DNA from: Tahibacter aquaticus
GTDB taxonomy: Bacteria; Pseudomonadota; Gammaproteobacteria; Xanthomonadales; Rhodanobacteraceae
Assembly: GCF_004363655.1 (NCBI RefSeq)
Contig: NZ_SNZH01000011.1
Span: 1-64,000 of the forward strand
Reading direction: 5' to 3'
Length of the DNA stretch: 64,000 nt
Part shown: positions 16,032 through 24,280 of the stretch, piece by piece
How positions within the stretch are numbered: the first letter of the stretch is position 1
Layout of the letters: each line of letters starts with the position of its first letter
The notes under the pieces: generated by a model
The model's database searches: none
Seen by the model: only the letters and a program-made list of their open reading frames with translations
What the model was told of the DNA's origin: nothing
Made by a program: the position numbers and the translations under genes

Positions 16032-18833
16032 CTAAGGCGTGCCGCGCGCGGCTGCAAGCTGCGCTGCAACATCGGCGCCCGCGGCGTCGAGCAGCCAGAG
16101 ATCGGAAGCGCCGCGTAATCCACTTTTTGCCAATAGCTGGCCATGCCGCGCCGCGCTGCAGTGCGCGGCGCGCGGGTTGGTTTCGGCAATGCTGTGCACC
16201 AGCAGTTCGCCGAGCACGTCGGCATGCCGGCGCGCGTCCGCGTCCAGCGCATCCATGAGCTGCGCCGCCAGCGCCGTATCGCCGCGGCGTTGCGCCAGCA
16301 GCGCCTGCACCGTGCGCAGGCGGCGGCGGCTTTGCCAGTTGTCCGCCGGCAAGTCCGCGCCGCTGCGCGCGGCTTCGCTCGCGGCCAGGTCGAGCTGGCC
16401 GGCGGCCAGGGCGATTTCGGCCAGGGCCAGATGCGCATCGGCGCTCAGCGCCACATAGCCGGCGCGCTGCAGCAGTTCCTGTTGCGCCTGGACCAGCCGG
16501 CGTGCGCCGTCGAGATCGCCGCTGCGCGCCAGCAACGGTGCCAGCACGAGTACCAGCTTGCTGCGGTCCGGCGTACTGTCCAGCGTCGCCAGATTGCTGC
16601 GCGCGGCGGCGAGCAGGCGCCGGCTTTGCGCCAGGTCGCCAGCCTGCAGGGCGAGTTCCGCTTCGCCGACATCGGCGTAGATCTGGTAGTGCGGCAGCTG
16701 CGGCGCGCGGCATTGGCCGAAGGCGTTGCGTGCGCGCATGGATTCGCCCTGGGCCAGCGCAATGGCGCCGCGCAGGCACGACAGGCCCACTACCTGGCCG
16801 GTGCGCGTGCTGTCGCCGGCCAGCACCTGTTCGGCGCGATCGAGCAGTTGCCGTGCGCGTGCGTAGTCGCCGCGGTCGTAGGCGACGCTGGCGGCGAAAT
16901 GGCTGAACCAGAGCGAGGCCATGCCCTGCAGCGGCTGCGTGTCGAGCAGGGCCAGGCGCCGGTCGGCCGCGGCACTGTCGCCCTGCAGCAGCTCCTGGTG
17001 CAACAGATCGATGCTGGCGATGGTGCGCGCATGGCGGTCGCCGGCCGCATCGGCCACGGCGACGGCCTGGGCCAGGCGCTCCGCGTAGGCCGGCATTTCT
17101 CCCTTGCGGTAAAAATGGAAAGCGCTACGGCGCAGCGCGTCGAATTCGACCGCGACATTGCCCGCGGCGCGCGCCTCGGCCAGTAGCTGGTCCAGCGCCT
17201 GGCGCTGGGCCGCGGCATCGTCGCGCAGCAGTTGGGCAAGAAAATGCGCACGCAGGGCGCCGAGGCGATCATCGCTGCGCACATACAGTTCCTGCGCCTG
17301 CTGCAGCAGCGCTGTCGCATCGCCTTCGGCACCGCCGCCGGCGGCGTCGGCCAGCAGGCTCAGGGCACGCGCCTGCTCGTGTTCCCAGCCCAGGCGCGCG
17401 GCCTGCGCCGCCGCCTGGCTGGCGCTGACGCGGGCACGCAGGGGCTCGCCGCCGACCAGCTCGGCGATGGCCCGCTCCAGCAGCCAGGGCACAGCCTGGC
17501 GGGGTTGCGCCGGCACTTCGCCGCCCAGCCGCCGCAGCGCGTCTTCGCTGCGCCCGCCGCGGCGCAGGTTGCGCGCCTGGGCCAGGCGCATCGCCGCCAT
17601 GTCTGCACTGTTGCTTTGTTGCAAGGTATTGAAGGCGGCCGCAGCCTGGTCGAAATCCTGCGCCAGCGCGAGCAGATCGGCCTGGTGCATCGCGCGCACC
17701 GGCGGCGGCAGTGCAGCCACCCATTCGCGCAGGCGCGGCAGTTGCGCCTCGGCCGCGCCCTGCTGGCCGAGTTCGGCCAGGTCCTGCGCCAGGCGCAGGC
17801 GTGCATAGCCGAAATCGGGTTCGGCGGCGATCACGGCCTGGTAGTGCTGCGCCGCACTGGCGCGGCGATGGCGCTGTTCGTCGTGCAGGCCGGCGACGAA
17901 TTCGGCTGCCGCCCTCGCATCCAGCTGCAGCGCCGGCCAGGCCTGCGCGGCGGATTCTGCCGCCAGCACGCGGTGTACATCGCGGCTGAGGCTATCCAGG
18001 CCCGGCACCAGACCGGCTGCCGTCACGTTCAGTATCAGGTCGTGCTGGATGCCGTTGCCGCGCAGGCGCGCGCCGAGCTGCCAGCTGCCGGCTTCGCCGT
18101 CGCCCGGCGCGGCGCTCAGCAGTACCACGACGTCGTCGCCCTGGCTGGCGGAATCGGCGCTGACCTGGGCCAGTTGCACTTCGCTGCTGGCGCGCAGCTT
18201 CCACTCCAGCCAGGCCTGCAGCAGATGCACCGGCCAGGCGGCCGCTTCGGTGCCGCCGGGATCGCTGGCGGCGGCGAGCACGATGCGCCGCGGCGCCTGC
18301 GCGCTGACTTTCCACCACAGTGCGCTGGACAGCAGCAAAGCAAGCGCCGCAAGTACCGTCGCGGCGACGGCGCGGCGACGGTCACGCCAGCCTCGCTGCA
18401 GCGGCGCCTGCGGCGCCACGACGGCCGGCGCCGGCGGTGCCGCGGCGGGCAGCGACACCGGCGAAGCCGCGGTCGTGGCTTCGTCGGCCCATTGCACCGG
18501 CTGCGGCGGATCGAACACATAGCCAAGCTTGGCCACGGTGCGGATCCAGTCCTTGGCGCCGGCGCCCAGCGCGCGGCGCAACAGCCAGATGCTTTGGGTC
18601 AGATTGGCGTCCTCGACCACGACGCCGGGCCAGACCTGGCGAAAGATATCGTTGCGGCTTTGCAGTACGCCGGGATGGGCCAGGAACAGCAGCAGCAGAT
18701 CGAAGATGCGCTGGGCCAGTTCGATTTCGCCGTCGGCGCGGACTACGCGGCGATAGCGCAGGTCGATCTCGATCCCGCCCACGTGCAAGCGCCGCTGCGC
18801 CGCCGGCCACGGCAGTCGGAAGTGTTCGCTCAC
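16032..18833 (-). CDS. Membrane-anchored winged-helix regulator with TPR-like periplasmic domain
   Basis: A 933-residue protein. Residues about 10-110 form an OmpR/PhoB-type winged helix (DLRYRRVVRADGEIELAQRI, NDIFRQVWPGVVVEDANLTQ, TVAKLGYVF). A Pro/Ala linker leads to one membrane span at about 154-175 (AATVLAALALLLSSALWW). The remaining 750 residues are Ala/Leu/Gln-rich helical hairpins typical of TPR arrays. The design is that of CadC-like one-component regulators: DNA binding inside, sensing outside. GTG 18833 was chosen because GGGAGGG lies 5 bases upstream; upstream in-frame sequence is not conserved in character. It lies beside the M4 peptidase gene on the same strand, separated by about 200 bases in which CGCCCCG/CGGGGCG arms (16000-16024) form a hairpin. 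Target genes unknown. Confidence 0.88.
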   Translation of the reverse strand: MSEHFRLPWPAAQRRLHVGGIEIDLRYRRVVRADGEIELAQRIFDLLLLFLAHPGVLQSRNDIFRQVWPGVVVEDANLTQSIWLLRRALGAGAKDWIRTVAKLGYVFDPPQPVQWADEATTAASPVSLPAAAPPAPAVVAPQAPLQRGWRDRRRAVAATVLAALALLLSSALWWKVSAQAPRRIVLAAASDPGGTEAAAWPVHLLQAWLEWKLRASSEVQLAQVSADSASQGDDVVVLLSAAPGDGEAGSWQLGARLRGNGIQHDLILNVTAAGLVPGLDSLSRDVHRVLAAESAAQAWPALQLDARAAAEFVAGLHDEQRHRRASAAQHYQAVIAAEPDFGYARLRLAQDLAELGQQGAAEAQLPRLREWVAALPPPVRAMHQADLLALAQDFDQAAAAFNTLQQSNSADMAAMRLAQARNLRRGGRSEDALRRLGGEVPAQPRQAVPWLLERAIAELVGGEPLRARVSASQAAAQAARLGWEHEQARALSLLADAAGGGAEGDATALLQQAQELYVRSDDRLGALRAHFLAQLLRDDAAAQRQALDQLLAEARAAGNVAVEFDALRRSAFHFYRKGEMPAYAERLAQAVAVADAAGDRHARTIASIDLLHQELLQGDSAAADRRLALLDTQPLQGMASLWFSHFAASVAYDRGDYARARQLLDRAEQVLAGDSTRTGQVVGLSCLRGAIALAQGESMRARNAFGQCRAPQLPHYQIYADVGEAELALQAGDLAQSRRLLAAARSNLATLDSTPDRSKLVLVLAPLLARSGDLDGARRLVQAQQELLQRAGYVALSADAHLALAEIALAAGQLDLAASEAARSGADLPADNWQSRRRLRTVQALLAQRRGDTALAAQLMDALDADARRHADVLGELLVHSIAETNPRAAHCSAARHGQLLAKSGLRGASDLWLLDAAGADVAAQLAAARGTP

Positions 18834-19244
18834 AGGCCCTCCCCGATAGCGATGGATGGCGCGGCTGCAGCCGGTTCCTCGCTGCGGGTCGCACCGGCGC
18901 AGCGACCTCCCCGTCATGCGCCAGCGAAATAGTTACTCCAGTAACGATCTCGACTCAAGCGCATGAGCGCGCAATCGCGGTTCAGATCGATATCTATCGC
19001 GCCACTCGCGGCACGGAGATGCGCAATTGATGCGGGATTGATGCTGCGCCAGAGGCGGTACCTGCCCGTCATGGCGACGCTGCAAGGGCGCCAGCACACC
19101 CCTGACCCGGAGGCGCCGCCCCGCCCTGCCTCCAAAGGGCGGGGCACCTGTATCGAAATAACGCAAGACGGGTTCCGCGCGATGGCGCGGAACCCGGTAG
19201 TCGATCAAACGAGGCGCGCGGCCAGCGCGGCGCGCCAGATGGCC
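18834..19244. other. Intergenic region with terminator hairpins
   Basis: No gene is supported. It contains the regulator's leader at the left. At the right are two stable hairpins: GCCCCGCCCT/AGGGCGGGGC at about 19116-19144, and the one listed at 19169-19196. Confidence 0.5.
19169..19196 (-). terminator. Hairpin after the small polar protein gene
   Basis: CGGGTTCCGCGC (19169-19180) and GCGCGGAACCCG (19185-19196) pair perfectly around a 4-base loop, about 50 bases past the stop of the minus-strand gene at 19245. On that strand the sequence after it (TCTTGCGTTATTTC) is T-enriched, so it is a plausible intrinsic terminator. Confidence 0.65.
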
Positions 19245-19541
19245 TTAGCGGCGGCTCTTGCCGTTGTCGGTGCTGTCGTCGACGCGATTGCCCGAGGCGG
19301 AACGCGTGTTGCCGCTATCGTCGTCCCACGAGGAGCGCGAGGGGTTCTGTGTACCGGCCTTGGTCGGGTCCGTCGTGTTCTGGTCCACCGCATGGCCGCG
19401 GCCGCTGCTCGGCGAGCTGTCGCCGTGGCGACCGCCGGCCTGCTGCGGTTGCGCCGGCTTGCGGTTGTTGTCGTCCTGCTGGTTCTGCGGCGGCTGGCGC
19501 GGCGGATTCGGGTTCTTGTTGGCGTTCGGGTTGGTCGGCAT
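19245..19541 (-). CDS. Small disordered Asn/Pro/Gln-rich protein
   Basis: A 98-residue hydrophilic protein with no hydrophobic segment: MPTNPNANKNPNPPRQPPQN at the start, then Asp/Ser/Gly/Arg-rich sequence ending DDSTDNGKSRR. It is probably disordered. GGAG lies about 9 bases before ATG 19541, and a strong hairpin follows the stop, so this looks like a real single-gene transcript although composition alone gives no function. Similar short Asn/Gln-rich proteins occur in xanthomonads and may be stress-related; that comparison is from memory and unproven. Confidence 0.6.
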   Translation of the reverse strand: MPTNPNANKNPNPPRQPPQNQQDDNNRKPAQPQQAGGRHGDSSPSSGRGHAVDQNTTDPTKAGTQNPSRSSWDDDSGNTRSASGNRVDDSTDNGKSRR

Positions 19542-19949
19542 GGTGGGTATCTCCATTGGCTTGACTGCGCGAATGCGCCAATGGAAGTGGCAAGCCGCAT
19601 GCCAGGGCAGAAATAGCGCTAAACCGCGCATTTGCTGCGCATTCCACACGGCGTTTCGCATGCAATCCGCGCAGGGCCATGCAAGGTAAAGAGCCCGCTT
19701 GCGCTGGCGCTACGGCGACAGGAAAAGCGGCGGCGGACGCGACAGAATCGCCAGCAAGACTGCCCCAGCCTGCAGGCAAAGCGGATGTCGCTTTTCCGTT
19801 AGCCGCGCAACGGCATCGCCATCGATGCCGCAACCTGAACCAGCATTCTTCTTGTTAGTAGCAATTGCAGCAAAAGCTGCGTCTGCACAGGCCCCGATGG
19901 GCGCCGGCCATTGGATGCCGGCAATGCCGCCGCTGCGCCCTGCGACAGC
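19542..19949. other. Intergenic region, no gene seen
   Basis: Nothing supportable lies between the DAK2-DegV gene (ends 19950, minus) and the start of the small polar protein (19541, minus). It should contain the promoter of the latter. Short frames here have no ribosome sites. Confidence 0.4.
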
Positions 19950-21773
19950 TCAGCCCGGCGGCAGCACGCCGACGACGATGGCCCCCGGCCCCGCATGCGC
20001 GGAGATCGCCGCGCCCACCGGCACGATATCGACCGTGCATTGCGCCAGCGCCACACGCAGTGCCGCGGCCAGCTGTTCGGCTTCGTCCGGGTTGTCGCAG
20101 TGGCCGACCAGCACCTTGCAACCCGCGGGCACGGCGCCCAGCCGGCGCACGATCCAGCGCGCAAAGCGCTGCGGCAGGCCGGCACGGACACGCAGCACCG
20201 AGGTCAGGTGCAGGCGCCCGTCCTTGCCGACGGCGGCAATGGGCGCCAGGCGCAGCCAGCGGGTGATGGGCAGGGTCCAGCGCGGCAGGCGGCCGCCCCG
20301 CACGACGTGGCTGAGGTCGCGCACGTAGGCGAACACCTGGGTGCGCGCAACGAGCACCTGCAGGCGCGCAACGATGTCGGCGGCGCTGTAGCCCTGTGCT
20401 GCCCACTGCGCCGCCTCCAGCGCCAGCAGCCCCTGGCCGCAGCTGGCGGTGCGCGTATCGACGACGTGTACGCGCCCGGCGGCGCAGCGCGAGGCGGCAG
20501 ATTCGCCCGCCTGCAAGGTGCCGCTGACCGCGCGCGACAGGCCGATGTAGACCACTTCCTCGTGGTGACTGAGCAGGAATTCGAACAGGCGGCGGAAATC
20601 GCCCGGCGGCGGCTGCGAGGTGCGCGGCGGCAGCGGGTTCTCGCGCAGTTCGCGAAAAAATTCACTCGGCGACAAAGACACTTTGTCGAGATAGTCCTGG
20701 GCGCCGAAATTCAGCCGCACCGGCACCAGGTGCAGCGGCAGCGACTCCAGCGCCGCATCGGGCAGGTCGGCGGCCGAGTCGGTCACTATCGCGACGCGGC
20801 TGCGCGCTTGCGTGGCGCGCTGCTGCGCATGCATGTCGTCGGCCTTGCAGCTGCCGACACGGCCGAAGCGGGCCAGCACGTCGAACAGCTGCTGGGGCTG
20901 GTCCAGGTGTACGTGCACACGCAGTTTCTGCCGCGTGCCGGCCAGCACCAGGCTGGAATGCTCCAGCGCGTCGATGGCGGCGCGCACGCGGTCGCGCTCG
21001 ATCGCCTCGGCGCTGAGTACGCATTCCGTACACCAGCGGTGTTCGGCATCGTGCTCGGCGCTGGCGACGACACCGGCCTCGCCGCCCTGGTAGTCCTGCC
21101 GCGCAGCCAGGCTGGCACGGCCACGTGCCAGATAGTCGTCCATGCCTTCGAGCAGATCGACGAAACCCTGAGCACCCGCATCGACGACGCCGGCCTTGCG
21201 CAGCACGGCCAGTTGCTCGGGCGTACGCGCGAGCGCGACGCGGCTGGCAGCGACGGCGCGGCGCCAGCCCTGGCGCAGATCGGCCGCGCCGGCCGCGGAG
21301 GCGTCGCGCAGCGCGTCGGCAAACGCCGCGATCACCGACAGCATGGTGCCCTCGCGCGGCTGCGCCACCGCACTGCGCGCCTGCGCGGCACCATGGGCCG
21401 CGGCCTGGGCCAGGATGGCCAGGTCCAGCCGCGGCTGGTCGGCCAGGCGCTCGCCCAGGCCTTGCAGGAACTGGGCGAGGATGGCGCCGGAATTGCCGCG
21501 CGCCCCGTCGATGGCCTCGTCGCCGGCCCGCGCCAGCAACCCGCCGGCACTGCGCAGGCGCAGCGGCCGCAAGGCCTGTTCCACCGCGCTCAGGGTAAAG
21601 GCGAGATTCGAGCCGGTATCGCCGTCGGCGACCGGAAAGACATTGATGCGGTTGATCGCATCGCGCCGCGCCAGCACTCGGCCTATGCCGGCGAACAGGC
21701 TGCGCTTGAGGGCGAGGCCGCCGGGACGCCAGCGGCGGGGCAGTGCGATCAGGTCGACGGGGAGCGAGCTCAT
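19950..21773 (-). CDS. DAK2-DegV fusion, fatty acid kinase-like protein
   Basis: A 607-residue cytoplasmic protein joining two partners that are separate in Gram-positives. Residues about 1-210 are a DAK2/DhaL-type kinase domain with the metal-ATP loop NVFPVADGDTGSNLAF (near 43-58) and GARGNSGAILAQFLQG. Residues about 230-320 match the FakA middle domain (SLVLAGTRQKLRVHVHLDQP). Residues about 326-607 are a DegV/FakB fatty-acid-binding domain (VAIVTDSAADLP, GLSRAVSGTLQAGE, LRLAPIAAV). FakA phosphorylates fatty acids bound to FakB, so this protein may do both jobs in one chain. The FakA C-terminal domain is absent. The start at 21773 has no clear ribosome site. A neighbouring function is not evident. 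Confidence 0.85.
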   Translation of the reverse strand: MSSLPVDLIALPRRWRPGGLALKRSLFAGIGRVLARRDAINRINVFPVADGDTGSNLAFTLSAVEQALRPLRLRSAGGLLARAGDEAIDGARGNSGAILAQFLQGLGERLADQPRLDLAILAQAAAHGAAQARSAVAQPREGTMLSVIAAFADALRDASAAGAADLRQGWRRAVAASRVALARTPEQLAVLRKAGVVDAGAQGFVDLLEGMDDYLARGRASLAARQDYQGGEAGVVASAEHDAEHRWCTECVLSAEAIERDRVRAAIDALEHSSLVLAGTRQKLRVHVHLDQPQQLFDVLARFGRVGSCKADDMHAQQRATQARSRVAIVTDSAADLPDAALESLPLHLVPVRLNFGAQDYLDKVSLSPSEFFRELRENPLPPRTSQPPPGDFRRLFEFLLSHHEEVVYIGLSRAVSGTLQAGESAASRCAAGRVHVVDTRTASCGQGLLALEAAQWAAQGYSAADIVARLQVLVARTQVFAYVRDLSHVVRGGRLPRWTLPITRWLRLAPIAAVGKDGRLHLTSVLRVRAGLPQRFARWIVRRLGAVPAGCKVLVGHCDNPDEAEQLAAALRVALAQCTVDIVPVGAAISAHAGPGAIVVGVLPPG

Positions 21774-22133
21774 GCCCGAGTCTAGCCAGCGCCACCCCGC
21801 CTGGCCCGCTGCATTGCAGCGCAGCCGCCGGCCCGGGACAGGCCGTCGCCGCCGTACGGCACCACGCCGGTGAAAAAAGTTTCATGCGCACGCAACCAGA
21901 TCTCGCCTGGGCGCATCTGGATGTCTGTCCGGCGCGTGTCCGCGCTCGCTCAAGCGGACACGGCGGACAATAACCATGACTTCAAGCCCTTGTTGCACAA
22001 GGCCCGGCAGGGCTGGCATGCGTTGGCACGAAGCCTGCTGTAGCGTAGCGCCCCCGCTGGCTACACCGGTGCAATCGTGCGAGCATTCCGCCCCGCCCGA
22101 GCCGTGCCAGCGTTCCGCTATCCGGAGCCACCG
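21774..22133. other. Intergenic regulatory region
   Basis: No gene. It contains an inverted repeat CGTGTCCG/CGGACACG (21935-21942 and 21955-21962), a small palindrome CCTTGTTGCACAAGG at 21988-22002, and the sigma-54-like promoter listed separately, all upstream of the 22134 gene. Confidence 0.5.
22024..22039 (+). promoter_or_regulatory. Candidate sigma-54 promoter
   Basis: TGGCACGAAGCCTGCT matches the sigma-54 consensus TGGCACG-N4-TTGCW with the exact GG-to-GC spacing and one mismatch. It would start transcripts near 22051, about 80 bases before the gene at 22134. The palindrome CCTTGTTGCACAAGG lies just upstream and could be an activator site. This is pattern-matching only. Confidence 0.4.
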
Positions 22134-22511
22134 ATGCTCACTATCACTCGAACACTGCTTCTGCTGATGAGTCTTTCCGCCCTATCCGGCATCGTCCGGG
22201 CGGACGATTTCATGCTCGGCGGCGCACCGACCCTGGCCATGGCGCAGGTCCGGCAGGACTGCGACATTCCGCCAAGCAGCACCGCCCAGGCGCGTGTCAT
22301 CTATCACGACGGCCAGCAGGCGCCGATCAGCGTACCGGTGGATTCGCGCGCCGTGGTCAGCGACGACATAAGCACGCCCGGCGGCGACAGCGCTGAACTG
22401 AGCCGCGGCGCGGGTTCGGTCAACCTGCCCTCGGCCGAGCCGGCCGTTCCGCAGAAACCCCGCGGCGGCGGACTGCGCTGGCAGTCGGTGCTGCCGGGCT
22501 CGATCAAGTAG
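22134..22511 (+). CDS. Secreted hypothetical protein (125 aa)
   Basis: A signal peptide (MLTITRTLLLLMSLSALSGI, cleavage near VRA-DDF) is followed by about 100 polar residues with no recognised domain: LGGAPTLAMAQVRQDCDIPP, a possible short beta segment RVIYHDGQQAPISVPVDSRA, and a basic C-terminus. ATG 22134 follows GGAG at 7 bases. It may depend on the sigma-54-like promoter upstream. It is 93 bases from mtfA on the same strand, so the two could be cotranscribed. Function unknown. Confidence 0.7.
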   Translation: MLTITRTLLLLMSLSALSGIVRADDFMLGGAPTLAMAQVRQDCDIPPSSTAQARVIYHDGQQAPISVPVDSRAVVSDDISTPGGDSAELSRGAGSVNLPSAEPAVPQKPRGGGLRWQSVLPGSIK

Positions 22512-22604
22512 ACCATCGCGCCAGCGGCCCCTGGCCGCCAACCTGTAAGTCCTACGCTGCAATACGGCTATCGCCGCGCCGCCCCGGCGCGGCATCATCG
22601 GCGC

Positions 22605-23381
22605 ATGTTTTCTCTGCTGCGCCGCCTGGGAGACGCCCTGCGTCCCCGCCCCGAACCCATTTCCGATGAGCGCTGGCAGGCCGTCGTCACGGCCTGCGCC
22701 CTGCTGCAGCCGCTGGATGCGCCACAGAGCCAGCGCCTGCGCGAGTTCTGCGCGCGCTTTCTCGCCGACAAGCAATTCGTCGCCCTGGCCGGGGCCGAGC
22801 TGAGCGCGCAGCGCTGCCTGCTGATCGCCGCCCAGGCCTGCCTGCCGGTGCTGGAGCTGGACTACGACTACCTGCGCGGCTGGTATCAGGTACTGGTCTA
22901 TCCGGACGAGTTCCACATGCGCAACGAACACCACGACGAGGAAACCGGCGTAGTGACCGACGTGGAAGACAGCCGCATCGGCGAAGCCTGGGACTACGGT
23001 CCGCTGGTGCTGTCCTGGGCCGACATCGAGCACGACCTGGCCGATCCGCACTCCGGCTACAACGTGATCATCCACGAGATCGCACACAAGCTGGACATGC
23101 GCTGCGGCGCCGCCAACGGCATACCGCCACTGCCGCCCGGCCTGCCGCGCAGCGAATGGAAACGCACCTTCCAGCAGGCCTACGAGGCGCATCAGGCCGC
23201 CGTCGATGCAGGCGAAGAGGCCTTGCTGGATGCGGATGCGGCGGAAAGCCCGGACGAATTCTTCGCCCACGCGGCCGAGGCCTGGTTTTCCAATCCGGCC
23301 CTGGTCGCCGCGGCCATGCCGGCCGTGGCCGAGCTGCTGCGCCGCCTGTTCCGCCCCGGCCGCGATCCCGCATCAGCCTGA
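22605..23381 (+). CDS. mtfA: MtfA-type zinc peptidase (M90)
   Basis: A 258-residue soluble protein of the usual MtfA length. The zinc motif is HEIAH at 157-161 (NVIIHEIAHKLDMRCGAANG), and the third ligand Glu lies in ESPDEFFAHAAEAWF. The upstream VLSWADIEHDLADPHSGYNV and the YYQVLVYPDEF-like strand are family-typical. In E. coli, MtfA is a zinc aminopeptidase that binds the glucose repressor Mlc; no Mlc is visible here, so the partner is unknown. It sits between two secreted-protein genes without evident functional linkage. Confidence 0.92.
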   Translation: MFSLLRRLGDALRPRPEPISDERWQAVVTACALLQPLDAPQSQRLREFCARFLADKQFVALAGAELSAQRCLLIAAQACLPVLELDYDYLRGWYQVLVYPDEFHMRNEHHDEETGVVTDVEDSRIGEAWDYGPLVLSWADIEHDLADPHSGYNVIIHEIAHKLDMRCGAANGIPPLPPGLPRSEWKRTFQQAYEAHQAAVDAGEEALLDADAAESPDEFFAHAAEAWFSNPALVAAAMPAVAELLRRLFRPGRDPASA

Positions 23382-23478
23382 ACGGCTGCAGTCTGCGACG
23401 CTGACGGGCCGTCCCATCGTCCGTGCAGGTTTCGGCTACACTGCCGCGGTTTTCTCTGTCGCATTTGGAGTGGTTGGC

Positions 23479-24144
23479 ATGCGTATCACCGCAATTCTGG
23501 CCGCGCTGGGCCTCGGCCTCGTCGCCTCACCGTACGCCTTCGCCATCGAAGAGTTTGCGGGCACCGGCACCGGCGCTATCCCCGACGCTCCCGCCGGTAC
23601 GCCCAATTGCGGCGTGAACAACCTCGGCCAGCCGCGCATCGTCAGCTTCGACGTACACGATCTGATCTTCCCGGTCGTTGCGATCGGCGTCAGCATGGAC
23701 CTCACCCACTCCTGGCGCGGCGACCTCGTCGTCAAGCTCGCCGCCCCGGGCGGCACCCCGTCCAAGATCATCTTCAGCCATACCGGCTCCAACGTACCCA
23801 ACGGCTGCGGCCACAACGGCAAGCTGGCCGGCGTATACAAATTCGACGACTCCGGCGACCGCGACTGGTGGGGCAGCGCGTTTTCCACGGTCCCTACGGG
23901 CAACTACAAGGTCAGCGCACCGGGTGGCGCCAACCCCGGCGGCGGCGCGATCCTGCTCTCGCCTGACTTCAAGGGCCTGACACCGGAACAGGCCAATGGC
24001 ACCTGGACCCTCACTTTCTGGGACGCCGGCGACCCCGGTCCGGGCCAGCCGGGCATAGGCTCGGTCAATGCGGCCACGCTGTTCATCGATCAGAGCGACC
24101 TGATCTTCAAGAACGGCTTCGAGACGCCGCCGACCACGCCCTGA
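23479..24144 (+). CDS. Secreted P-domain-like protein with GFE-type C-terminal motif
   Basis: A 221-residue exported protein. After a signal peptide (MRITAILAALGLGLVASPYA, ending AFA) almost the whole chain is a proprotein-convertase P-like jelly roll: VAIGVSMDLTHSWRGDLVVK, LAAPGGTPSKIIF, NGTWTLTFWDAG. It ends DLIFKNGFETPPTTP; this short F-x-x-GFE-type motif near the C-terminus recurs (as VFADTFD) in the protein encoded at 53500-54912. ATG 23479 follows GGAG. There is no catalytic domain, so it may be an adhesive or binding module. It lies upstream of the C25 peptidase on the same strand. Confidence 0.75.
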   Translation: MRITAILAALGLGLVASPYAFAIEEFAGTGTGAIPDAPAGTPNCGVNNLGQPRIVSFDVHDLIFPVVAIGVSMDLTHSWRGDLVVKLAAPGGTPSKIIFSHTGSNVPNGCGHNGKLAGVYKFDDSGDRDWWGSAFSTVPTGNYKVSAPGGANPGGGAILLSPDFKGLTPEQANGTWTLTFWDAGDPGPGQPGIGSVNAATLFIDQSDLIFKNGFETPPTTP

Positions 24145-24280
24145 AACGGCCTGCCGCGGCGCAGCGCCACGGCCTGGCGCCGGGGGACAACTCTGTACCT
24201 ATGGGGGTTTGCATAGGCATTGAGCAGCGGTTAGCCTGCCTGATTCGGTCATAACGACGATTCGCAGGTTCTGCTCGCTC

